Below, piece by piece: positions 8,505-16,011 of a stretch of 64,000 bases of DNA. Origin of the DNA: an uncultured Nitrospira sp. (lineage in GTDB: Bacteria; Nitrospirota; Nitrospiria; Nitrospirales; Nitrospiraceae); the NCBI GenBank assembly GCA_902500825.1, contig CABVRX010000003.1:154142-218141 (forward strand), written 5' to 3'. The stretch's first letter is position 1. Each line of letters opens with the position of its first letter. A model generated the notes under the pieces. It ran no database searches. It had not been told where the DNA came from and was given only the letters and a program-made list of their open reading frames with translations. Made by a program: the position numbers and the translations under genes.

Positions 8505-9041
8505 ATGAAATATTTTGATGAACTGAAGCGGTCCATGAATTTCCTGGCGCAAGACTCGAGGACAGTTTTTCTCGGACAAGCCGTGTCGGTTGCGGGAACG
8601 GCAATGAGCAACACGCTCAAGGAGGTGCCGTCCCACCGGTTGATCGAGCTTCCGGTCGCCGAGGAAATGCAGATGGGGATGACGACCGGCTTCGCTCTGA
8701 CCGGACTCGTTCCCGTGAGTATTTTCCCGCGATGGAATTTCCTGCTCTTGGCGATCAATCAATTGGTCAACCACTTGGACAAAATTCACGTGATGTCCAA
8801 CGGTGGGTACAAGACCAAGGCTATCATTCGGACGGGAATCGGGTCTCAACGTCCGCTCCACCCTCAGCATCAGCATGTGGGTGACTTTACGGAAGCGATC
8901 CGGATGATGTGCAGCACGATAGAAGTCATTCGGTTGGAGGAACCGAAAGACGTGTTCCCCGCCTATGAGTGGGCGCTGCTGCGTGACGATGGGCGCAGTA
9001 CCATCGTGGTCGAATATGGCGATTACTATGGCGAGAAATAG
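8505..9041 (+). CDS. Thiamine-diphosphate enzyme, E1-beta/transketolase pyrimidine-domain subunit
   Basis: The 178-residue partner of the preceding subunit. It has the pyrimidine-binding half, including LPVAEEMQMGMTTGFALTG, where the Glu of VAEE would activate the cofactor. Full E1-beta proteins run about 325 residues and end in a transketolase C-terminal domain, which is missing here. The two subunits together make a minimal ThDP enzyme of about 377 residues. The stop at 9041 is followed immediately by an inverted-repeat element. A function in making a branched-chain or chain-extended sugar is suggested by the neighbouring HddA/HddC-type genes and the His-type DegT enzyme. Confidence 0.75.
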   Translation: MKYFDELKRSMNFLAQDSRTVFLGQAVSVAGTAMSNTLKEVPSHRLIELPVAEEMQMGMTTGFALTGLVPVSIFPRWNFLLLAINQLVNHLDKIHVMSNGGYKTKAIIRTGIGSQRPLHPQHQHVGDFTEAIRMMCSTIEVIRLEEPKDVFPAYEWALLRDDGRSTIVVEYGDYYGEK

Positions 9042-9042
9042 T

Positions 9043-9208
9043 AGGATGTTGAAAAAGTCCGCCAGCTTCGTTCTCGCATCGCTCAAGGCCTCAACGCACC
9101 AACCGCGTACGCCTCGGCTTTTCGCTCGCTGCGGCCTTGCCCGTGGAGAGGCGCGTCTCGGCGCGCTGGGGTTGGGCGGGTGAGATCAGCAGCCTTTTTG
9201 AACATCCT
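9043..9208. repeat. 166-bp inverted-repeat element (MITE-like)
   Basis: A non-coding insert whose ends are near-perfect inverted repeats: AGGATGTTGAAAAAG at 9043-9057 and CTTTTTGAACATCCT at 9194-9208 (14 of 15 bases pair). The interior is GC-rich and carries further dyad-like stretches. It lies between the E1-beta-like stop (9041) and the DegT-type gene (9259). There is no coding capacity on either strand that resembles a protein. The form suggests a non-autonomous mobile or dispersed palindromic element. I see no second copy in the window. Confidence 0.7.
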
Positions 9209-9258
9209 GCATCTATCCCATCCGGTTTGAGAGCTTCCATTGGAGGGCGAATAGGTTT

Positions 9259-10428
9259 ATGAAATTTCCGTTGATGCGCAACAACATCCTCCGTGAAGAT
9301 TTGGATGCAGTGATTGAGCACCTCAAACAGGAGGATCCGATCCTGACGCATGGTCCGAATGTGCGGGCTTTTGAGGCCGAATGGTCTGCCTGGTTGGGCG
9401 TGAAGCACAGTGTTTTCGTCAATTCCGGAGCGTCGGCGAATCTCTTGACCATGGCTGTCCTCAAGATCCGTCATCCGGAAGGAGGAGAAGTCATTGTTCC
9501 ACCGTTGGCCTGGGTGTCCGATATCGCGTCGGTGCTGCAGAACGGATTCAAGCCGGTCTTCGTCGATATCGATCCTCAGACCCTGGGGATGGATCCTGCA
9601 AAAATTTGTGCCGCCATCACGGAAAGGACACGCGCGGTGTTCCTGACACACGTGCAAGGCTTCGATGGGCTGGAAGACCGTTTGTTGACTGAGTTGCGGC
9701 AGCGGCGCGTTCCGCTGATTGAGGACGTGTGTGAGTCTCATGGCGCCACGCACAATGGCCGCAAACTGGGGAACTTTGGATGGGTGTCGAATTTTTCCTT
9801 CTACTATGCGCATCACATGAGCACGATTGAGGGGGGGATGATCTGCACGAATGACCAGGAGGTCTACCAGCAGGTTCGCATGTTGCGCTCTCATGGCATG
9901 GTTCGTGAGGCCAATGACCCAGCCGTCCAGGAGGCCTACCGATCTGCGGACCCTGAATTGAATCCCGATTTTATCTTTGCCTTCCCGGCCTATAACACCA
10001 GGAATACGGAGATCGGCGGCATCCTCGGTCGGAGCCAACTGAAGCGTTTGGATCGCAACGTGAAGCGACGAACGGAAAATCTGATGCGATTTCTGAAGCA
10101 GATCGATCCTACAAGGTACCGCACCGACTTCAAGGTCGAGGGGTCGAGTAATTATGCGTTCAATCTGATCCTCAAGCGTCCCGATGCTGAACTGGTTGAA
10201 CGTGTCATGAAGGTCATGCGCGAGTCGGGAATCGAGTTTCGGCGGGGAAGCGCAGGCGGCGGCAATCAGATTCGCCAGCCGTACCTGAAAGGCGTCGTCC
10301 CCAAAGATTACCATTTGCTCTTCCCTGAAACCGAGCATGTCCACTTCTATGGTTTTTATATCGGCAATTATCCGGATCTGCGAGATGAGGAAATTGATGA
10401 GTTGTGCAAGGTTCTAAACTCCGCGTGA
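9259..10428 (+). CDS. DegT/DnrJ-fold PLP enzyme with His in place of the PLP lysine (sugar 3-dehydrase type)
   Basis: A 389-residue PLP-dependent enzyme of the sugar aminotransferase fold: FVNSGASANLLTMAVL, PPLAWVSDIASV, LIEDVCESHGATHNGRKLG. At the site where aminotransferases have the Schiff-base lysine (FSFxxxK), this protein reads FSFYYAHHMSTIEGG with His185-His186. The same replacement marks the RfbH and ColD 3-dehydrases, which remove the C3 hydroxyl of a 4-keto-6-deoxy hexose. RfbH carries an extra iron-sulfur motif; I do not see it here. The likely product is therefore a 3-deoxy-4-keto (or 3,4-diketo) sugar, not an amino sugar. Start ATG 9259 has GGAGGGCGAATAGG upstream. Confidence 0.85.
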   Translation: MKFPLMRNNILREDLDAVIEHLKQEDPILTHGPNVRAFEAEWSAWLGVKHSVFVNSGASANLLTMAVLKIRHPEGGEVIVPPLAWVSDIASVLQNGFKPVFVDIDPQTLGMDPAKICAAITERTRAVFLTHVQGFDGLEDRLLTELRQRRVPLIEDVCESHGATHNGRKLGNFGWVSNFSFYYAHHMSTIEGGMICTNDQEVYQQVRMLRSHGMVREANDPAVQEAYRSADPELNPDFIFAFPAYNTRNTEIGGILGRSQLKRLDRNVKRRTENLMRFLKQIDPTRYRTDFKVEGSSNYAFNLILKRPDAELVERVMKVMRESGIEFRRGSAGGGNQIRQPYLKGVVPKDYHLLFPETEHVHFYGFYIGNYPDLRDEEIDELCKVLNSA

Positions 10429-10435
10429 GAGTGTC

Positions 10436-11137
10436 ATGCCCTCGGCCGTGATTCTTGCCGGTGGACTTGGGACCAGATTGCGCAGTGTGGTGTCGGATCT
10501 TCCCAAACCGATGGCCCCGATCAACGGCCGGCCCTTTCTCGAACATCAGCTCGATTACTGGATTGCTCAAGGGATCAACGGCTTTGTCCTGTCAGTCGGG
10601 TACCGTCATGAGGCCATCACGGGACATTTTGGACCTCAATACAAAGGAGTTGAGATCGAGTATGCCGTTGAGGAGCAACCGTTAGGGACTGGGGGAGGGT
10701 TTCTGCTTGCTGCGGAGAAAGCCTGCCGTTGTGGACCATTCTTGCTCCTGAACGGAGATACCTACTTCGAAGCGGATTGGAATGTATTGAATGCCTATGC
10801 TCTGGCGCATGACGCAGACTGGTGTTTTTCTTTGTTCAGGACCAGAGAAAAGGGGCGGTACATGGGCATCGAGTTGTCGCCTCAAGGGCGGATCGTGTCG
10901 CTGAAATCCGGCGTTGAGCAGGGACCCCGCCTTGCCAACGGCGGAGTGTATTGGGTACATCCGCGAGCATTGCGTGGGACCAGGGTGTCAGGTGAGAAGG
11001 CCTCGCTTGAAGACAACATATTTCCTGACGCACTCGCCGCTGGCCAGCGGTTATTTGGACTCGAATTCACGAAGACGTTTATCGATATCGGAGTGCCCGA
11101 TGACTATCATCAGGCCGCTACGTTGCTGGCAGGGTAG
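10436..11137 (+). CDS. hddC: Nucleotidyltransferase, D-glycero-alpha-D-manno-heptose 1-phosphate guanylyltransferase type
   Basis: A 233-residue sugar-1-phosphate nucleotidyltransferase. It begins SAVILAGGLGTRLRSVVSDL followed by PKPMAPINGRPFLEHQL, the pyrophosphorylase signature, and continues with EEQPLGTGGGFLLAAEK and LLLNGDTYFEADW (metal-binding Asp). The NTP-binding loop and short length match HddC-like enzymes, which make GDP-heptose from the product of the HddA route. Only 7 bp separate it from the DegT-type gene. CTP or GTP preference cannot be proven from sequence. Confidence 0.8.
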   Translation: MPSAVILAGGLGTRLRSVVSDLPKPMAPINGRPFLEHQLDYWIAQGINGFVLSVGYRHEAITGHFGPQYKGVEIEYAVEEQPLGTGGGFLLAAEKACRCGPFLLLNGDTYFEADWNVLNAYALAHDADWCFSLFRTREKGRYMGIELSPQGRIVSLKSGVEQGPRLANGGVYWVHPRALRGTRVSGEKASLEDNIFPDALAAGQRLFGLEFTKTFIDIGVPDDYHQAATLLAG

Positions 11138-11179
11138 GCTCACGAGATCACAGTTCAATCAGCAGAAGAGGACACGTCC

Positions 11180-12118
11180 ATGAGTTATAACATTCTCGTT
11201 ACCGGTGGCGCTGGCTATCTTGGTTCTACCATGGTTCCTGATCTGCTTCAGCTAGGCCACAAGATTACGGTGCTGGATAGCTTCATGTACAAGCAGTCCA
11301 GCCTGAACCATGTGTGCCATCATCCCAACTTTTCAGTCGTGAAAGGCGATATCCGCATCGAGAGTGTGATGGCTCCGTTGATCAAGAAGGCCGATGTGGT
11401 GATTCCGTTGGCCGCGTTGGTGGGAGCGCCGATGTGCAGCCAGGACCCCGTTGGCGCAACAACCGTCAACCACGACGCCATTATGCTCATGCTGAGGCTC
11501 CTGTCGAAGCAGCAAATGGTCCTGATGCCCACTACCAACAGCGCCTACGGGACCGGGGATCAAAATAACTTCTGTACCGAAGATTCACCGCTCAATCCGA
11601 TTTCCCTCTATGCGAAGGAAAAAGTCGGTATTGAGAAGGAACTGATGCAGCGGGAGAACGCGATCAGTTTTCGTCTGGCCACCGTGTTCGGGATGTCGCC
11701 GCGCATGCGGATTGATTTGCTGGTCAACGATTTTACCTACCGGGCCGTTTACGACCGCTTCGTCGTGTTGTTTGAAAGTTCCTTCAAACGCAACTATGTG
11801 CATGTGCGTGATGTCTCGCGTGTGTTTCAGCATGCCATCGCCGATTTCGACAAGATGAAAGGCCAGATCTACAACGTCGGCCTGTCCGATGCCAATGTGT
11901 CGAAGCGAGAGTTGTGCGAACACATTCAGAAGCAGGTTCCTGACTTCGTGTTTCTGGATGCGCCGGTCGGAAAAGACCCCGATCAACGTAACTATATCGT
12001 CTCCAATGCCAAGATCGAAACCACCGGGTTCAAGCCGATGTACTCGCTTGATGCGGGAATCAGAGACTTGATCAAGGGATATACGATGATTAAGAACACG
12101 CGCTATGGGAATGTGTAA
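11180..12118 (+). CDS. NAD-dependent nucleotide-sugar epimerase/dehydratase
   Basis: Extended SDR of 312 residues. The N-terminus is NILVTGGAGYLGSTMVPDLL (GxxGxxG NAD loop), and the active site region reads TTNSAYG ... ISLYAKEK, giving the Y-x3-K pair. VFGMSPRMRIDLLVNDFTYR and FKRNYVHVRDVSRVFQHAI fit nucleotide-sugar epimerases. ATG 11180 follows the leader AGCAGAAGAGGACACGTCC. It closes the nucleotide-sugar block; the following gap up to 12246 contains no gene that I can see. Exact substrate unknown, GDP-linked sugar likely from context. Confidence 0.8.
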   Translation: MSYNILVTGGAGYLGSTMVPDLLQLGHKITVLDSFMYKQSSLNHVCHHPNFSVVKGDIRIESVMAPLIKKADVVIPLAALVGAPMCSQDPVGATTVNHDAIMLMLRLLSKQQMVLMPTTNSAYGTGDQNNFCTEDSPLNPISLYAKEKVGIEKELMQRENAISFRLATVFGMSPRMRIDLLVNDFTYRAVYDRFVVLFESSFKRNYVHVRDVSRVFQHAIADFDKMKGQIYNVGLSDANVSKRELCEHIQKQVPDFVFLDAPVGKDPDQRNYIVSNAKIETTGFKPMYSLDAGIRDLIKGYTMIKNTRYGNV

Positions 12119-12246
12119 ATAAACGAGAGGTTTCCGCCTGGTAGGCTGGGGCAGCTACAGCAGTTTCACGCCTCACCCAAGCTTCACGTCGTCTACTGCC
12201 GCCGTTATCCAAGCTGAGTGCAGTGATCATATAAATTTCGTTGCAT

Positions 12247-13041
12247 ATGGTCGTACGTTTGCTCAGTTCTGTTTATCGCTATCAGGCCATGATTTATGCA
12301 TTGGCGTGGCGGGATCTGCAAAGCCGGTACGCAGGAACATTGGGCGGGATTCTGTGGACGTTTGCGCATCCGCTTGCGGTGATCACGATATTCTATTTTG
12401 TATTTGCGGTCGGGTTCAGATCTCAGGGGCCGGATGGAGTCCCGTTCTTACTCTGGTTCGTATGCGGGTTGGTGCCATGGTTCTTCTTCAATGAAACGCT
12501 GCTGGCCGCGACCGACTCGATCACTCGTCACGCGCATTTGATCAAGAAAACCGTCTTTCCATCTGAGATCCTTCCCATGGTCAATATTACCGCTGGCCTC
12601 GTTCCGCATTCGATCTTTCTGCTCATTGTGGCAGGCTTGCTGGCCTGGTTCCAGGTTCCGTTCTCGGCAGGGCGATTGCTGGTCGTCTATTTTCTCCTCT
12701 GTACCTGCGTCTTACTCATCGGACTCGGTTGGCTGCTCTCTGCGATACAGGTGTTCTATCGCGATGTTTCGCATGCGTTGGCCATTGTGCTGAATTTGCT
12801 GTTCTGGACTACGCCGATCGTCTGGTCGCCAGACATGATACCTGAAAGCTATCGTGACCTGTTGTTCTGCAACCCGATGTATTACGTCATCGAGGGGTAT
12901 CGAGGCCTGCTGGTCTTCCATGAAACAGTATGGCCGAGCGCGGCACATACAGCTTATTTTTGGTGTGTCGTGACGGCGACCTTTCTGGCCGGCGCCTATG
13001 TGTTTAGTCGGCTCAAGCCTGAATTTGCGGACGTGATGTAG
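12247..13041 (+). CDS. wzm: ABC transporter permease of polysaccharide exporter (Wzm-like)
   Basis: Membrane subunit (264 residues, about six hydrophobic segments) of an ABC-2 type exporter for undecaprenyl-linked polysaccharide. LAWRDLQSRYAGTLGGILWT and FLLWFVCGLVPWFFFNETL are typical of the Wzm/TagG family, as is FWTTPIVWSPDMIPESYR near the end. ATG 12247 is chosen; TTG 12241 would add two residues. The ATPase partner follows after 16 bp. It would carry a finished O-polysaccharide across the inner membrane. Confidence 0.9.
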   Translation: MVVRLLSSVYRYQAMIYALAWRDLQSRYAGTLGGILWTFAHPLAVITIFYFVFAVGFRSQGPDGVPFLLWFVCGLVPWFFFNETLLAATDSITRHAHLIKKTVFPSEILPMVNITAGLVPHSIFLLIVAGLLAWFQVPFSAGRLLVVYFLLCTCVLLIGLGWLLSAIQVFYRDVSHALAIVLNLLFWTTPIVWSPDMIPESYRDLLFCNPMYYVIEGYRGLLVFHETVWPSAAHTAYFWCVVTATFLAGAYVFSRLKPEFADVM

Positions 13042-13057
13042 CATCTTTAATCACCAG

Positions 13058-14392
13058 ATGATCGCCATCTCAGTCAAAAACGTGTCGAAGAAATTTAGGC
13101 TCTTCACCTCTCCCAAGGACCGTCTCCTAGAGACGTTTCATCCGTTCCGAAAGCGCTATCATCGAGAATTCTTGGCCCTTAATGGCATTAGCATTGATGT
13201 TCCTAAAGGACGGACTATTGGAATTATCGGGCGAAATGGATCAGGTAAATCCACTCTACTGCAGATCATTGCAGGAATACTCAGGCCGACCGAAGGAAGC
13301 CTGTCCGTAAATGGCCGTGTCTCGGCTTTGCTTGAGCTCGGGGCTGGGTTCAATCCAGAGTTCACAGGACGTGACAACGTCCTGCTCAACGGAGCCATCT
13401 TGGGAATTCCTCGTGGCGAGATGATCGAGCGCATGACGAACATTGAAGCGTTTGCCGATATCGGCGAGTTTTTTGATCAGCCCGTTAAGACGTATTCGTC
13501 GGGTATGTTCGTGCGGGTTGCGTTTGCAGCTGCGATCCACGTGGACCCTGATATTCTGATCGTTGATGAAGCGCTGGCGGTTGGAGATGCGAAATTTCAG
13601 CACAAGTGTTACCAGCATTTGTCGACGTTGCGCGAGCGAGGCATAACAATTTTGTTTGTGACTCACAGTACTGCGTTGGTCACAACCTATGCTCAACAGG
13701 CCGTTCTTCTGGATCATGGGGAGTTGATAGCGATCGGTGAGCCTGGATTTGTTGTCGATAAGTATCATGAGCTGCTCTTTGGTAGAAACGGTTCCGAGCA
13801 AAGCTTGCGGAGCATCACCGAGAAAGAAAAGATTAAAAGCGTGAATTGTGAAGCTCTCGATATGCTTGGTAAGCCTTCCGAGGGCGATCTCTGCTCTGCT
13901 CGGAGAAGCTACAATAAGACCGAAACGCGATTTGGAAACGGTGAAGCCAAGATCGTAGACTATGCACTTCAATGTGATGATCTGTGGGATGCCGTAGATG
14001 TCCCTTTTCGGTCGAAGCTCAATATTTATGTGAAAGCAGTATTCTTTAGCGATGTGTCAGAGCCTGCAGCCGGATTCTGCATTAAGACTGTCGAGGGAAT
14101 TTATGTCTATGCCACCAATACGATTATTATGGGTAGAAAGCTGAGTCCTGCTTCTAGCGGAGATGTCTGGGTATTCAAGTTTTCATTTACGCTAACCGTT
14201 GGTCCTGGGGATTATTTCCTTGATCTTGCTATTCTGGAAGTAGATGGTACTCGAGGGGGATGTGTGCTGGATGTCCGCCGATCGATTGCTCATTGCGTGG
14301 TGTCCTTGGAGCGAGACCGACCGTTTGATGGTCTCGTCGACCTCGATCCGAGCTTTGAGGTTCTAGAGGCGCAATCACGAGTCCGACCTTAA
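13058..14392 (+). CDS. wzt: ABC transporter ATPase with C-terminal carbohydrate-recognition domain (Wzt-like)
   Basis: ATPase subunit of the exporter, 444 residues. Residues 1 to about 240 form the nucleotide-binding domain: Walker A GRNGSGKST, signature YSSGM, Walker B ILIVDEALAVGD and the H-loop VTHS. The remaining 200 residues are the beta-rich Wzt C-terminal domain (for example VPFRSKLNIYVKAVFFSDVS and VWVFKFSFTLTVGPGDYFLD). In studied systems this domain recognises the modified non-reducing end of the chain and gates export. Its presence implies a chain terminated by a cap, and several methyltransferases lie downstream. It directly follows wzm. Confidence 0.9.
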   Translation: MIAISVKNVSKKFRLFTSPKDRLLETFHPFRKRYHREFLALNGISIDVPKGRTIGIIGRNGSGKSTLLQIIAGILRPTEGSLSVNGRVSALLELGAGFNPEFTGRDNVLLNGAILGIPRGEMIERMTNIEAFADIGEFFDQPVKTYSSGMFVRVAFAAAIHVDPDILIVDEALAVGDAKFQHKCYQHLSTLRERGITILFVTHSTALVTTYAQQAVLLDHGELIAIGEPGFVVDKYHELLFGRNGSEQSLRSITEKEKIKSVNCEALDMLGKPSEGDLCSARRSYNKTETRFGNGEAKIVDYALQCDDLWDAVDVPFRSKLNIYVKAVFFSDVSEPAAGFCIKTVEGIYVYATNTIIMGRKLSPASSGDVWVFKFSFTLTVGPGDYFLDLAILEVDGTRGGCVLDVRRSIAHCVVSLERDRPFDGLVDLDPSFEVLEAQSRVRP

Positions 14393-14420
14393 TTTCACGA
14401 TTGACTCAAGGAGTCAAACA

Positions 14421-16004
14421 ATGAATCGTTACTTCGATATGGATGGGATGCTGTCCTTGCCGAAAATGATCGAAATCGACCCGGTGGAGACGTGTAACCT
14501 TCGATGCCGCATGTGTCATGTCAGTTTCATGCCTTCAGAGAAACATCCGGTTTTTGACGTCAATCTGGTTCCCAAGTTAAAGGCATTGGAGGGAGCCTTC
14601 GCTTCCATCGGTTCCGGTTTCGAGCCGCTGTTGTATAACGATTTTGATCGACTCATGGGTGGGCTCGCCGATCTGGGCGTTCGAATGCAGCTCATTACCA
14701 ACGGGACGCTGCTTAATAAGAGTAAATTACAGAGATTGCTTGAGTGCGATATGGATATCATCAATTTTTCCTTCGATGGCATTCGAAAAGAAACTTTTGA
14801 GCATATCCGCCGTGGAGCCGACCATGCCGACACCGTGAGGAATATTTTGGACACCCGGGCGGGGTTTGTGGGTAGGCAAACGGCATTCCTTATCAATACT
14901 ACAACGATGAGAAGTAACCTTGATGAATCAATCGAGATTCTCGACTTTTGGGATGGTCATGATTTTGATGTCGTGCGGTTTTTACCGATGGTGGTTCGCT
15001 ACCCCGATCAAGAGTTGATCCGGGAAAGCCTGTATCCAGCCAGAGAAGATATGAAGAGGGTGTTTGATAGTGCGGCGGTGCATTTGATCGAGAATAATCT
15101 GAAGACGGTCATGCTCCTTCCATATTTATACACCTCTCAGGTCCGAGAAAGGTTTCCTGAGAATTACGATGGGTTATATGTCTGTTCCAATAATTCGGCG
15201 AAGCGAAAGATTCTGAGCTTACGGGAAAGATTTCAGCTTGGCGATCATCCGCTGATGCGTTTCTATGACTGCCGTGCGGCATTTACAACTGCCACCATCT
15301 TGGCTAATGGCGATATCCAACTCTGTTACAAGTATTCGATTGGCAATCTTCACAAAGACAGCTTCGAGGATATCTGGTTCGGTGAAGAAGCGAATCGCGT
15401 GCGGCAACTGATAGTCGGCGAGCCAGTAGATTGCGCGGCGTGCGACTGTTTCAAATTCGGTATCGCCTTTCATAAGCTTGATGCGGACTGCGTTGAAAAC
15501 TATTTCACGGCGGAGCTAAGTCCCTACGTCAACGATATTGATTTTATGACTGGGGTGATCCACGCCAAGGTTACCCCTAAGCCCCCCAGACTCGTGCTTT
15601 CAGAAGGGGACTACAACATCATAGCCTATAGCGACAAGTATTTCGGAATACCGCATACTCTGGGGCCTTTGGAGGTAGATAAGGTCGATTTCTCAACCAT
15701 TCCAAACGTAATTGTGGAAGGTCGATTTAGTTCGGCACTCGCACGCGTTCGCACGGCCTCTTCCGAAGCCAGGTGTAACCCCGCTAAGATCACTTCTAGG
15801 CCCCCCCAGCTCGTGCTGTCAGAAGGGGGCTACAACATCGTGGCGTATGATGGTAAGTATTTTGGAATACCGCATTATCTAGGACCTTTGGAGGTAGATA
15901 AGACCGATTTCTCGACCATTCCCGATGTAGTGGTAGAGGAAGAATTTGAGTCGGCTCTGTCGGGCGTCCGAAAAATGGCTAAGTCTAGGGTGGTCTCCAG
16001 GTAG
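14421..16004 (+). CDS. Radical SAM/SPASM-like enzyme with two C-terminal GYNIV-FGIP domains
   Basis: A 527-residue radical SAM protein. The cluster motif ETCNLRCRMCH gives Cys25, Cys29 and Cys32. After the barrel, a SPASM-like segment contains ILANGDIQLCYKYSIGNLHK, FEDIW and a late Cys cluster (CAACDCFKFG). Beyond the catalytic part, residues about 388-444 and 461-517 are two near-identical copies of a small domain with YNIIAYSDKYFGIP and YNIVAYDGKYFGIP. This domain recurs on four other proteins encoded downstream. SPASM proteins modify peptides or sugars; the substrate here is unknown. It follows wzt by 28 bp and has AAGGAGT before the ATG. Confidence 0.85.
   Translation: MNRYFDMDGMLSLPKMIEIDPVETCNLRCRMCHVSFMPSEKHPVFDVNLVPKLKALEGAFASIGSGFEPLLYNDFDRLMGGLADLGVRMQLITNGTLLNKSKLQRLLECDMDIINFSFDGIRKETFEHIRRGADHADTVRNILDTRAGFVGRQTAFLINTTTMRSNLDESIEILDFWDGHDFDVVRFLPMVVRYPDQELIRESLYPAREDMKRVFDSAAVHLIENNLKTVMLLPYLYTSQVRERFPENYDGLYVCSNNSAKRKILSLRERFQLGDHPLMRFYDCRAAFTTATILANGDIQLCYKYSIGNLHKDSFEDIWFGEEANRVRQLIVGEPVDCAACDCFKFGIAFHKLDADCVENYFTAELSPYVNDIDFMTGVIHAKVTPKPPRLVLSEGDYNIIAYSDKYFGIPHTLGPLEVDKVDFSTIPNVIVEGRFSSALARVRTASSEARCNPAKITSRPPQLVLSEGGYNIVAYDGKYFGIPHYLGPLEVDKTDFSTIPDVVVEEEFESALSGVRKMAKSRVVSR
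15582..15971 (+). repeat. In-gene tandem duplication of the GYNIV-FGIP domain
   Basis: Two direct copies, 15582-15752 and 15801-15971, each 171 nt (57 codons) and offset by 219 nt (73 codons), lie at the 3' end of the radical SAM/SPASM gene. They are alike at the DNA level, for example the shared run CCTTTGGAGGTAGATAAG at the same place in both. This indicates a recent duplication and suggests that copy number of the domain is evolutionarily labile. Confidence 0.85.
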
Positions 16005-16011
16005 TATTTCT

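Noticed and set aside
7896..9041. Pyruvate dehydrogenase complex
   Set aside because: There are no E2 or E3 genes, both subunits are short, and all neighbours are sugar-nucleotide genes.
8187..9086. Large minus-strand frame opposite the ThDP genes
   Set aside because: It is the mirror of real coding sequence with no recognisable domain. Similar long antisense frames at 9091-10344 were rejected for the same reason.
12119..12246. Low-complexity TTCACG/CTCACC/CTTCACG stretch before wzm
   Set aside because: Too short and irregular to call a repeat array; no CRISPR-like spacing.
15946..16011. Extension of the GT2 into the preceding gene
   Set aside because: The bases belong to the end of the radical SAM/SPASM gene. 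The family start begins at ATG 16012.
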